Position numbers and translations under genes: made by a program
Origin: Bradyrhizobium sp.
Lineage (GTDB): Bacteria; Pseudomonadota; Alphaproteobacteria; Rhizobiales; Xanthobacteraceae
Direction: 5' to 3'
NCBI GenBank assembly: GCA_028290305.1
Contig: JAQGKC010000047.1
Span: 1-8,333 of the forward strand
Length of the DNA stretch: 8,333 bases
In this document: positions 1 to 6,427 of the stretch, in pieces
Position numbering within the stretch: the first letter of the stretch is position 1
Layout of the letters: every line of letters begins with the position of its first letter
Notes under the pieces: model-generated
The model's input: the letters and a program-made list of their open reading frames with translations, nothing else
Database searches by the model: none
Told to the model about the DNA's origin: nothing

Positions 1-1532
1 CCGCCGAAGGCCCGCTGCCGCAAACCAAATTCGTGGTGTCGAAGGCGCTGAAGGTCGGGCTGAAACCAATCGTCGTCATCAACAAAGTCGACCGTCCCGA
101 CGCGCGGCCGACCGAAGTCATCAACGATGTGTTCGATCTGTTCGCAGCCCTCGACGCCAGCGATGAGCAGCTCGATTTTCCGATTCTGTACGGATCGGCC
201 AAGCAGGGCTGGATGGCGGAAAGCCCTGACGGTTCGCACGACGCCGGCATGCAGCCGCTGTTCGATCTGATCCTGCGCCACGTCGCGCCGCCGACTGTCG
301 AAGACGGCCCGTTCCGCATGATCGGCACCATTCTCGAGGCCAATCCCTATCTCGGCCGCATCATCACCGGGCGCATCACCTCCGGCACCATCAAGCCCAA
401 CCAGGCCGTCAAGGTCCTCGGCGGCGATGGCAAGCTGATCGAGAATGGCCGGATCACCAAGATCATCGCCTTCCGCGGCATCGAGCGCACGCCGCTCGAG
501 GAGGCGGAAGCCGGCGACATCGTCGCCATTGCCGGCCTCACCAAGGGCACCGTCGCCGACACTTTCTGCGATCCCTCGATCGATACGCCGCTGAAGGCGC
601 AGCCGATCGATCCGCCGACGGTGTCGATGTCGTTCATCGTCAACAACTCACCGCTGGCCGGCACCGAAGGCGACAAGGTGACCAGCCGCATGATCCGCGA
701 CAGGCTGCTGCGCGAGGCCGAAGGCAATGTCGCGCTGCGCGTGACCGAGGCCGCCGACAGGGATTCCATGGAAGTGTCGGGCCGCGGCGAATTGCAGCTC
801 GCGATCCTGATCGAGACCATGCGCCGTGAAGGCTTTGAACTCAGCGTGTCGCGGCCGCGCGTCGTGCTGAAGAAGGATGACGCCACCGGCGAGTGGCAGG
901 AGCCGATCGAAGAAGTCACGATCGACGTCGACGAGGAGCACTCCGGCGTCGTCGTGCAGAAGATGAGCGAACGCAAGGCCGAGATGATCGAGATGCGTCC
1001 TTCCGGCGGCAACCGGCTGCGGCTGGTGTTCTACGCGCCGACCCGCGGCCTGATCGGCTATCAGGGCGAACTGTTGACCGACACCCGTGGCACCGCGATC
1101 ATGAACCGCCTATTCCACGGCTATGCCCCCTACAAGGGCGACATCCAGGGCCGCCGCAATGGCGTCTTGATCTCCAACGACCAGGGCGAGGCTGTGGCTT
1201 ACGCGATGTTCAAGCTGGAAGACCGCGGCCCGATGATGATCGAGCCAGGCTGGAAGGTCTACAAGGGCATGATCGTCGGCGAGCACACCCGCGAGAACGA
1301 TCTTGAGATCAACATCCTCAAGGGCAAGCAGCTCACCAACATCCGCACCACCTCGAAAGACGAAGCGGTGCGCCTGACGCCGCCGATCCGGATGACGCTG
1401 GAAAAGGCGCTGGCCTATATCGAGGACGACGAACTGGTCGAGGTGACACCGAAGTCGATCCGGCTGCGCAAGAAGTTCCTCGACGCCAACGAACGCAAGC
1501 GTGCTGAAAAGTCCAAGGAAGCGGTGGCGTAA
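1..1532 (+). CDS. typA: Translational GTPase TypA/BipA, 3' part (N-terminus outside window)
   Basis: This is a ribosome-associated GTPase of the EF-G/LepA superfamily, linked to ribosome assembly and to growth under stress or cold. The frame is open from the window edge (first full codon at base 3), so about 509 of the family's usual ~610 residues are present; the G1-G3 motifs lie upstream. The sequence opens with AEGPLPQTKFVV, the stretch after G3, followed by the G4 motif NKVD at bases 81-92. The beta-barrel domain II follows (MIGTILEANPYLGRIITGRI, near base 320), then the EF-G III-like and V-like domains (GRGELQLAIL; PTRGLIGYQGELLTDTRGTA). The BipA-specific C-terminal domain closes it (GVLISNDQGEAVAYAMFKLE, EPGWKVYKGMIVGEH, KQLTNIRTTSKDE, ending RLRKKFLDANERKRAEK). 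There is no frameshift, and third positions are strongly G/C. The next 20 bases hold no T-rich terminator; a palindromic repeat begins at 1553. Identification is secure. Confidence 0.97.
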   Translation, partial: AEGPLPQTKFVVSKALKVGLKPIVVINKVDRPDARPTEVINDVFDLFAALDASDEQLDFPILYGSAKQGWMAESPDGSHDAGMQPLFDLILRHVAPPTVEDGPFRMIGTILEANPYLGRIITGRITSGTIKPNQAVKVLGGDGKLIENGRITKIIAFRGIERTPLEEAEAGDIVAIAGLTKGTVADTFCDPSIDTPLKAQPIDPPTVSMSFIVNNSPLAGTEGDKVTSRMIRDRLLREAEGNVALRVTEAADRDSMEVSGRGELQLAILIETMRREGFELSVSRPRVVLKKDDATGEWQEPIEEVTIDVDEEHSGVVVQKMSERKAEMIEMRPSGGNRLRLVFYAPTRGLIGYQGELLTDTRGTAIMNRLFHGYAPYKGDIQGRRNGVLISNDQGEAVAYAMFKLEDRGPMMIEPGWKVYKGMIVGEHTRENDLEINILKGKQLTNIRTTSKDEAVRLTPPIRMTLEKALAYIEDDELVEVTPKSIRLRKKFLDANERKRAEKSKEAVA

Positions 1533-1552
1533 ATTTATCTAGCCCCGTGCAT

Positions 1553-1656
1553 GCGTCATGCCCCGCGAAAGCGGGGCATCCAGTAATCGCCGCTGCTTGA
1601 AGTAGAACCGAAACGGCGCGGAATACTGGATCATCCGCTTTCGCGGATGATGACGC
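1553..1656. repeat. Interspersed palindromic repeat, four-armed, ~104 bp
   Basis: The element lies between typA and the amine oxidase gene. Outer arms GCGTCAT (1553-1559) and ATGACGC (1650-1656) are perfect inverted repeats. Inside are hairpin A, ATGCCCCGC-GAAA-GCGGGGCAT (1558-1579); an 8-bp pair ATCCAGTA/TACTGGAT (1578-1585 with 1624-1631) enclosing CGCCG/CGGCG (1588-1592 with 1614-1618); and hairpin B, ATCATCCGC-TTTC-GCGGATGAT (1630-1651). Drawn as one strand it is a cloverleaf-like, three-branched fold. From memory, Bradyrhizobium genomes carry many copies of this type, whose translations give peptides such as SSAKADDPV and ITGCPAFAGHD; both occur on the - strand here. Hairpin A may also terminate or protect typA mRNA, although no T-tract follows it. 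The family name and copy number cannot be determined from this window. Confidence 0.8.
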
Positions 1657-1708
1657 CAGTAGCGCGGTTGGCTTCAGGCGCAACAACGAACGTGCTAGAG
1701 CCGAGAGC

Positions 1709-2956
1709 ATGTCCCTCCCTTCCGAAGTCGATGTCGCCATCATCGGTGCGGGCGCCGCGGGCCTCGGCGCCGCGCATGCGCTGGAACACTCCGGTCTCTC
1801 TACAATCGTGCTGGAAGCGCGCGACCGCGTTGGCGGACGCGCCCATACTGTTATGGCCGCGCCAAGTATCCCCTTCGATGTCGGTTGCGGCTGGCTGCAT
1901 TCCGCCGACAAGAACTCGTTCGTTGCCATCGCCGAGCGCCTGAAGTTCGAAATCGACAAGACCCGCCCGCCATGGCGCGAGCAGAGCTTTGACGCCGGAT
2001 TTCCGATCAAGGAGCGCGCCGACTTCACCAGGGCACTGGATGCCTTCTACGATCGCGCCGAAGAGGCTGCGAAAAGCGGCCGCGACAGCGCCGCCAGCAC
2101 CTATCTCGAGCCCGGCAATCGCTGGAACCCGATGATCGATGCGCTCTCGACCTACATCAACGGTTGCGAGCTCGACCAGGTTTCGATCCTCGATATGGAA
2201 GCGTACGAAGACACCGAGATCAACTGGCGGGTGCGGCGCGGCTATGGCGCGCTGATATCGGCCTATGGCGCGCTCTGCCCGCTGGCGCTCAATTGCAGGG
2301 TGACGCTGATCGATCATTCCGGCAAGCGCGTGCGGATCGAGACCTCGCAAGGCACGCTGACGGCCGGCAAGGTGATCGTGACCGTGCCGACCAATCTGAT
2401 TGCCGACGAATCGATCCGTTTTCATCCCGCGCTGCCGGCGAAAGTGGACGCCGCACGCGGCCTGCCGCTCGGACTTGCCGACAAGGTAATGCTGGCGCTG
2501 GACGAACCCGAAGCGCTGCCCAAGGACGGCAATCTGCGTGGCGCCACCATGCGCACCGCGATGGGCAGTTATCATCTGCGTCCCTTCGGCGAGCCCTGCA
2601 TCGAAGGCTATTTCGGCGGACGCTTCGCGCGGGAGCTGGAAGACGCCGGCCCCGGCGCGCTGGCGGCGCAAAGCATCGACGAAATCGTGGCACTGCTCGG
2701 CAATGACTTTCGCCGCAAATTAAAGCCGCTGTCGGAATCGCGCTGGGCGCATGACCCGTTCGCGCGCGGCTCCTATTCGCACGCCTTGCCCGGCCACGCC
2801 GGCGCCCGCGCCGTGCTCGCAGCCCCTGTCGATGATCGTTTGTTCTTTGCCGGAGAGGCTACTTCGCCGAACTTTTTCTCCACCGCGCACGGGGCAAGGG
2901 ACAGCGGAGAACGGGCGGCGAGGCAGACGGTGGCAGGGACGAAATCAGGGGTTTGA
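1709..2956 (+). CDS. FAD-dependent amine oxidase-type flavoprotein (NAD(P)/FAD-dependent oxidoreductase)
   Basis: A 415-residue flavoenzyme of the monoamine/polyamine oxidase superfamily, expected to oxidise an amine or related substrate with FAD; the substrate cannot be told. The N-terminal Rossmann fold has the dinucleotide motif IIGAGAAGLGAA (G13, G15, G18), with E36 in VLEARDRVGGRAHT, the usual FAD-ribose acidic residue and GGR loop. The mid-domain strand VIVTVPTNLI (about 222-231) is typical of the family. K259 in LPLGLADKVML occupies the place of the lysine that contacts flavin N5 through water in MAO, PAO and LSD1. RWAHDPFARGSYSHALPG (345-362) and FFAGEATSPNFFSTAHGARDSGERAA (379-404) form the C-terminal FAD-binding part. 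No signal peptide or transmembrane anchor is visible. The ATG at 1709 follows a weak purine run (CGAGAGC) and gives the normal distance to the glycine motif. It stands alone on this strand: the repeat lies before it and a lower-GC regulator islet after it. Confidence 0.9.
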   Translation: MSLPSEVDVAIIGAGAAGLGAAHALEHSGLSTIVLEARDRVGGRAHTVMAAPSIPFDVGCGWLHSADKNSFVAIAERLKFEIDKTRPPWREQSFDAGFPIKERADFTRALDAFYDRAEEAAKSGRDSAASTYLEPGNRWNPMIDALSTYINGCELDQVSILDMEAYEDTEINWRVRRGYGALISAYGALCPLALNCRVTLIDHSGKRVRIETSQGTLTAGKVIVTVPTNLIADESIRFHPALPAKVDAARGLPLGLADKVMLALDEPEALPKDGNLRGATMRTAMGSYHLRPFGEPCIEGYFGGRFARELEDAGPGALAAQSIDEIVALLGNDFRRKLKPLSESRWAHDPFARGSYSHALPGHAGARAVLAAPVDDRLFFAGEATSPNFFSTAHGARDSGERAARQTVAGTKSGV

Positions 2957-2966
2957 GTTAGGTCGT

Positions 2967-2996
2967 TTGACAGAACATACCATGAACACTTATACG
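2967..2996 (+). promoter_or_regulatory. Candidate sigma70 promoter of the XRE regulator
   Basis: A perfect -35 hexamer TTGACA (2967-2972) is followed after 18 bases by TATACG (2991-2996, 4 of 6 to TATAAT); reading the -10 as TTATAC one base earlier gives a 17-base spacer. Transcription would begin near 3003, just before the palindrome at 3013-3025 and about 48 bases before the ATG at 3051. The ATG at 2982 lies inside the promoter, which argues against it as the start codon. Judged by eye only. Confidence 0.5.
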
Positions 2997-3012
2997 CTCT
3001 GGGACGCGTCGC

Positions 3013-3025
3013 TGACAAGTTGTCA
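3013..3025. promoter_or_regulatory. Candidate operator, TGACAA-G-TTGTCA
   Basis: A perfect 13-bp dyad: two 6-bp half-sites around one central G. It lies just downstream of the predicted transcription start and 25 bases before the regulator's ATG at 3051, where an autorepressor of the XRE/cI type commonly binds. The link to the adjacent HTH protein is inferred from position and symmetry. Confidence 0.45.
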
Positions 3026-3050
3026 ATTTTGTCGCCTCGAAAGTGCCTGT

Positions 3051-3584
3051 ATGCCCCGCTCGCATCACTCGGTCGAATTTGAAACCCTTCGGCTCAAAAC
3101 GGGGCTATCCCGGGCCGAAACCGCCGATCTCTTGGGCGTAACAGAGCGTACCGTCATTAGATACGAGAACGGCGAATCGCGCCCGTCTCCGATCGCGATC
3201 AAATGGCTTCAGGAACGCCTGGCCATCCTGTCAACTGGGCTTGTCGGAGTAAGCATACTCGGAAGCCGAATCGATTGCAGCAACCGAGATGACCCGCGCG
3301 AATCAGCTAGGGTTAGAAGTGTCGCTGCATCGAACGCGGCATCAAGGAAGCTGATAATGCCTAAGGTCGCCATTGACGAAAAGCGTACTCCGGAATCGGC
3401 AATTGTGATGCCGCTGACGCTCGCCAAAAGCGTTGCGTCGAAGTCTTGGGAATTGACGATCTCTAGCATTGGACTTGAAAGTTCGCTGGCACGGAAATCA
3501 ATAGGAGCGCTCGCCTCCTTGTTCGAGGCAGATACTCGCTCCCCTACTCCATCACCCTCGCCTTCAACCCTTCATCGGGAATGA
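3051..3584 (+). CDS. XRE-family helix-turn-helix regulator with unrecognised C-terminal half
   Basis: With the ATG at 3051 the product is 177 residues. Residues about 10-57 form an XRE/HTH_3-type DNA-binding domain: FETLRLKTGLS, then the HTH RAETADLLGV-TERTVIRYENG, then KWLQERL. Residues 60-177 match nothing I know; they are rich in Ser, Ala and Arg and show little G/C bias at third positions, unlike the neighbours. An in-frame ATG at 2982 would add 23 residues containing C-x2-C-x5-C (SCQFCRLESAC). I prefer 3051 because the promoter and operator candidates lie between the two. Neither start has a good Shine-Dalgarno sequence; GAAAG sits 7 bases before 3051. The 3' end overlaps the convergent DCC gene by 41 bases and runs through that gene's terminator-like hairpin, so the C-terminal part may be fortuitous or a decayed remnant. 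The DNA-binding role is well supported, targets are unknown, and autoregulation is inferred. Confidence 0.65.
   Translation: MPRSHHSVEFETLRLKTGLSRAETADLLGVTERTVIRYENGESRPSPIAIKWLQERLAILSTGLVGVSILGSRIDCSNRDDPRESARVRSVAASNAASRKLIMPKVAIDEKRTPESAIVMPLTLAKSVASKSWELTISSIGLESSLARKSIGALASLFEADTRSPTPSPSPSTLHRE
3504..3542 (-). terminator. Nested hairpin after the DCC gene, terminator-like
   Basis: The outer stem pairs GGAGCG (3504-3509) with CGCTCC (3537-3542); the inner stem pairs GCCTC (3513-3517) with GAGGC (3525-3529) around a 7-base loop. It begins one base past the - strand stop codon at 3544-3546. On that strand the stem is followed by TATTGATTTCC, only moderately T-rich, so it may be a weak intrinsic terminator or a 3'-end-protecting structure for the hydrolase-DCC transcript. 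Confidence 0.4.
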
Positions 3585-3966
3585 AGCACGCCTCATACTT
3601 CCCGAAAATCCGATACCGATTCCGCGCGACGAGATTGTAGACCGCATCGCGAAGCGGTTTTGGCACTGAACCCAACACGCGCACCCAGCCCCAACCCGGC
3701 AGTGCGCCCAATACCGTCAGCGCAGCGTCGGATTTGAAATACGCGACGCCGCCATGGACGACGGCATTGGTGTCGGGATCTTCCGGATTGATGCCGAACG
3801 CCTGCGCGAGCCGCCGGCCATAGCCCGACTGAATCGCGGTAAAGCGAAACCGGCGATCCGTATCGCGCGCCGCGACGAAGCGGATCCAGCGCGAGCAGAA
3901 CACGCACACGCCGTCATAAAGGATCACGTCATCGTCCGGCCAGGGATTCGCCGCACGCGGCGTCAT
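3544..3966 (-). CDS. Thiol-disulfide oxidoreductase DCC family protein (DUF393)
   Basis: A 140-residue protein of the DCC family, named for its conserved D-x-x-C-x-x-C motif; here YDGVCVFC with D18, C21 and C24, placed like a thioredoxin-fold active site after a first beta strand (VILYDG). FRFTAIQSGYGRRL (41-54), DTNAVVHGGVAYFKSDAAL (65-83) and RNRYRIFGKYEACF (115-128) are the other family blocks. Length is typical. No signal peptide is seen, so it should be cytoplasmic. The activity is proposed from the motif; true substrates of the family are poorly known. Its ATG overlaps the hydrolase stop in an ATGA (3963-3966), so translation is probably coupled to the upstream gene. A nested hairpin follows the stop, and the 3' end overlaps the convergent regulator reading frame by 41 bases. 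Confidence 0.88.
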   Translation of the reverse strand: MTPRAANPWPDDDVILYDGVCVFCSRWIRFVAARDTDRRFRFTAIQSGYGRRLAQAFGINPEDPDTNAVVHGGVAYFKSDAALTVLGALPGWGWVRVLGSVPKPLRDAVYNLVARNRYRIFGKYEACFIPDEGLKARVME

Positions 3967-4868
3967 CGCTTCTTGGCCGCGACCGGCTTTGGAAGCACCG
4001 GCTTGATCGCGCTATCCAGCGCGGGGCCAAATATCTTTTCGCCGCCATCGGACTCCGCCAGCCAGTGGCCTTCGCTGCCGGACGCCGCCAGCACGCGAAA
4101 ATCCACTTTGCCGCCGCCGGTGCGAAACGCATCGGCCATCTGCCGCGACAGATCGGGCGAGAAGTAGCTATCGTTAGACGCCACCAGCCAGACCACCGGC
4201 ACCCGCGCATCTTCTCCGAATTCAGCCGCCGACGAAATCAGCGTGTGCGGCGCGCAGACCTGATTGGGGGCGTCGTTGGCATGGCCGCCGCGTCCCGGCG
4301 CGAATGCGATGATCATCGAGACGGCTTTCGGGTCCTCGCCGGCCAGCGCCAGCGCGCCCCAGGCGCCGGCCGAATGCCCTATAATGATCGCGCCGGCCTG
4401 CCGGACAAATGCTTGTGCGTTTAGATAGCCGAGCGCGGCTTTAATCGAGTCCGCCGTGGCATAGCCCGAGCGGGAATAGTTGGCTTCGTCGCAGCCGCCC
4501 TGGTCCTCGAGATATTTTCCGCCGGTGGCGCCATGCCCCGGCCGTTCCGGCACCAGCACGGCAAAGCCCCGCGCGACCAGCCATGCCGCCAGCGCGCGGT
4601 ATTCGGGCTGCGGCATTTGCGCACGACGCAGCACGTTTTGCGTCGAGGCGTGGGCGATCAGCGCCAGCGGAAACGGCCCATCGCCGGCGGGGCGAAACAG
4701 CACCGCATGCGCCGCGATGTCCGGATCCGGCGACGGCACCAGCCATTGTTGCATGCGGTTCGGCTGACCCTCGGCGCCCTGCGCACCAAACCGGGCTTGC
4801 GCCAATACGGCCGGCGTACAGGCCGTTCCCAGCACGACCAGAGCGAAAAACACCTTGAACAATCGCAT
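3963..4868 (-). CDS. Secreted alpha/beta hydrolase (dienelactone hydrolase/peptidase-like)
   Basis: With the ATG at 4868 this is a 301-residue exported alpha/beta hydrolase. The N-terminus MRLFKVFFALVVLGTACTPAVLA-QA is a Sec signal peptide: one Arg and one Lys, a hydrophobic core, and cleavage likely after VLA. A cysteine lies nearby (GTAC), but G at -3 makes a poor lipobox. The fold core shows in PFPLALIAHAS, the GFAVLVPERPGHGATGG loop, and the nucleophile elbow IIIGHSAGAWGA with Ser166. Asp233 (LVASNDSYFSP) and His268 (GSEGHW) complete a plausible triad. Two cysteines, in QGGCDEAN and NQVCAPHT, could form a disulfide in the periplasm. The substrate is unknown. The ATG has AGGT seven bases upstream; a GTG at 4883 would add five residues and spoil the signal peptide. 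It heads a two-gene operon with the DCC protein. No convincing promoter was found upstream. Confidence 0.85.
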   Translation of the reverse strand: MRLFKVFFALVVLGTACTPAVLAQARFGAQGAEGQPNRMQQWLVPSPDPDIAAHAVLFRPAGDGPFPLALIAHASTQNVLRRAQMPQPEYRALAAWLVARGFAVLVPERPGHGATGGKYLEDQGGCDEANYSRSGYATADSIKAALGYLNAQAFVRQAGAIIIGHSAGAWGALALAGEDPKAVSMIIAFAPGRGGHANDAPNQVCAPHTLISSAAEFGEDARVPVVWLVASNDSYFSPDLSRQMADAFRTGGGKVDFRVLAASGSEGHWLAESDGGEKIFGPALDSAIKPVLPKPVAAKKR

Positions 4869-5146
4869 GAATTTACCTGACACGGGGCGGAAGGGAGGGA
4901 AGCGGATAGGCGGGAAGAATACCTACGGCGAATCAAATCCAGCGCATTTTTTCGTGAATTCGCCCCCGCCGAAAGTCCGGTCCGGATCGCCGCGCCCTGC
5001 CAACCATCAGCCAAATGCTGCTTTGGGCATCTTGCTGTCCTTTTTCGGTACAGCCTGGCGTCAAAACTGATGCAAAAAATCCACACGTTAACTGATAATT
5101 AATGATGGACCTTGAAGCCGACGCGCTGACTTGCTTTGATTGGATC
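4869..5146. other. Divergent intergenic region between hydrolase and GNAT genes
   Basis: 278 bases without a supported gene, separating divergently transcribed genes. The part near 5050-5110 is A/T-rich; GATAAT (5094-5099, 5 of 6 to TATAAT) could be a -10 box for the GNAT gene, giving a leader of about 40 bases to the ATG at 5147, but no good -35 lies 16-18 bases before it. I saw no strong hairpin, repeat or RNA gene here, only a 5-bp stem at CCAAA-TGCTGC-TTTGG (about 5010-5026). Confidence 0.5.
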
Positions 5147-5656
5147 ATGAGCACAACCCTGATCGAGGTTCGGCCGGCCAAAGCTGCGGATGCAGCCGCG
5201 GTGGCGTCCACCCATGACGAAGCCTGGCGTTCGGCCTATCAGGGCATCATTCCCGGTGCCGAACTGGAAAAGCTGATCAACCGCCGCGGCCCACAATGGT
5301 GGGACAGCGCGATCCGCAAGGGAAGCCGCGTCAGCGTGCTGGTGTTCGGCGACAAGGTCGCGGGCTATGCCAATTACGGCCGCAACCGCGCCCGCAGCCT
5401 GCACTTCGAAGGTGAAATCTATGAGCTTTATCTGCGGCCGGAATTTCAGGGTCTCGGCTTCGGCCGCCGGCTGTTTACCGCCGCCAGGCGCGACCTGCTG
5501 CAGAGCGGCCTGAAAAGCATGGTGATCTGGGCGCTGTCCGACAACGATCCGGCGACGGAGTTTTACCGCGCCCTTGGCGGCCGCATGGTCGCGCGCTCGT
5601 CGGAGAAATTCGGACCCAAGTCGCTCGACAAGGTCGCCTTCGCCTGGACCAATTGA
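5147..5656 (+). CDS. GNAT-family N-acetyltransferase
   Basis: A 169-residue acyl-CoA-dependent acetyltransferase, cytoplasmic, substrate unknown. The first strand and helix, EVRPAKAADAAAVASTHDEAWRSAYQGIIPG (7-37), are the usual start of stand-alone GNATs. Strand beta4, EIYELYLRPEFQGLGFGRRLF (90-110), holds the acetyl-CoA pyrophosphate loop Q-G-L-G-F-G (Q101 to G106). MVIWALSDNDPATEFYRALGGRMVARS (125-151) carries the later strand, the conserved Asn and the helix with Tyr140. Two in-frame ATGs at 5102 and 5105 would add 15 and 14 residues (MMDLEADALTCFDWI); the domain needs none of these, and a possible -10 box lies right before 5102, so 5147 is preferred. Neither site has a good ribosome binding site. 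ppa follows 99 bases downstream on the same strand but appears to have its own promoter. Confidence 0.87.
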   Translation: MSTTLIEVRPAKAADAAAVASTHDEAWRSAYQGIIPGAELEKLINRRGPQWWDSAIRKGSRVSVLVFGDKVAGYANYGRNRARSLHFEGEIYELYLRPEFQGLGFGRRLFTAARRDLLQSGLKSMVIWALSDNDPATEFYRALGGRMVARSSEKFGPKSLDKVAFAWTN

Positions 5657-5681
5657 GTTCCGCTGCGGCTTTGAACCGGCC

Positions 5682-5711
5682 TTGGCCCGCGCCGCCGCTC
5701 CGATCTAAAAT
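5682..5711 (+). promoter_or_regulatory. Candidate ppa promoter
   Basis: TTGGCC (5682-5687, 4 of 6 to TTGACA) and TAAAAT (5706-5711, 5 of 6 to TATAAT) are separated by 18 bases. This predicts a leader of roughly 38 bases before the ppa ATG at 5756. The call is by eye; the -35 is weak. Confidence 0.35.
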
Positions 5712-5755
5712 CCACATCAAAGCCATCTTAACTTCGAAGTCCTGCGGAGCCATCC

Positions 5756-6286
5756 ATGCGCATTGACGCCATCTCGATCGGGATTGATCCGCCGCGTGAG
5801 GTCAACGTCATTGTCGAAGTGCCTGTGGGCGGTGAGCCGATCAAGTACGAGATGGACAAGGAAGCCGGCACGCTGGTGGTCGATCGGTTTCTTTACACCG
5901 CCATGCGCTATCCCGGGAATTACGGGTTCATTCCGCACACGCTGTCGAACGACGGCGACCCCTGCGACGTGCTGGTGGCGAACACCCGCGCGATTGTTCC
6001 GGGCGCGGTCATGAGCGTGCGGCCGGTCGGCGTGCTCCTGATGGAAGACGAGGCCGGCGGCGACGAGAAAATCATCGCGGTGCCGTCATCGAAGCTGACC
6101 CAGCGCTACGACAAGGTGAAGGCCTACAGCGACCTGCCCCAGATTACGCTACAGCAGATCCAGCATTTCTTCGAACACTACAAGGATCTCGAACCCGGAA
6201 AATGGGTGAAGGTGCTGCGATGGGGTGGGCCTGAGGACGCGCACAGGCTGATTCTGGAAGGCATCGCCCGCGCCAACGCGAAGTAG
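5756..6286 (+). CDS. ppa: Inorganic pyrophosphatase, family I
   Basis: This soluble enzyme hydrolyses pyrophosphate to two phosphates and so drives nucleic acid, protein and lipid activation reactions forward; it needs Mg2+. At 176 residues it has the size of E. coli Ppa, and the active-site residues line up with an offset of one: E21, K30, E32, R44, Y52, Y56, D66/D68/D71 in the signature DGDPCDV, D98, E99, D103, K105, Y142 and K143. [13 protein letters not shown] (51-63) is the conserved core. The ATG at 5756 has GGAG six bases upstream (GCGGAGCCATCC), a good ribosome binding site. It runs convergent to folD with a palindromic repeat between them. No oddities; a housekeeping gene. Confidence 0.98.
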   Translation: MRIDAISIGIDPPREVNVIVEVPVGGEPIKYEMDKEAGTLVVDRFLYTAMRYPGNYGFIPHTLSNDGDPCDVLVANTRAIVPGAVMSVRPVGVLLMEDEAGGDEKIIAVPSSKLTQRYDKVKAYSDLPQITLQQIQHFFEHYKDLEPGKWVKVLRWGGPEDAHRLILEGIARANAK

Positions 6287-6308
6287 GCGTTGAAGCGAAC
6301 CAATGCGC

Positions 6309-6411
6309 GTCATTCCTGGGCGATGCGTTAGCATCGAACCCGGAATCTCGAGATTCCCCGATGCGCAATTGCGCATCTGAGGTTCGTGTCTTCGACACGC
6401 CCCGGAATGAC
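6309..6411. repeat. Interspersed palindromic repeat, ~103 bp, between convergent ppa and folD
   Basis: Ends GTCATTCCTGGGCG (6309-6322) and CGCCCCGGAATGAC (6398-6411) are inverted repeats matching at 13 of 14 positions. Between them lie, in order, hairpin CGATGC-GTTA-GCATCG (6321-6336), perfect palindrome GGAATCTCGAGATTCC (6342-6357), perfect palindrome GATGCGCAATTGCGCATC (6360-6377) and hairpin CGTGTC-TTC-GACACG (6385-6399). From memory, Bradyrhizobium intergenic regions contain many elements starting GTCATTCCGGGGCG and containing GAACCCGGAATCTCGAGATTCC-like cores. Because it fills the gap between two convergent genes, it may serve as a bidirectional terminator. It encodes no supported protein. 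Confidence 0.8.
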
Positions 6412-6427
6412 AATCCTTTACCCCGCC

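Noticed and set aside
1333..2028. - strand ORF with SSAKADDPV and ITGCPAFAGHD
   Set aside because: It translates the palindromic repeat and the antisense of typA and the amine oxidase gene; such peptides recur as artefacts of this repeat.
1631..2671. 346-residue - strand ORF
   Set aside because: Antisense of the amine oxidase gene, whose FAD motifs are intact; no recognisable domain on the - strand.
2751..3050. Upstream extension of the HTH frame to 2751
   Set aside because: It overlaps the amine oxidase 3' end in another frame for about 200 bases and would translate through the likely promoter; the HTH domain does not need it.
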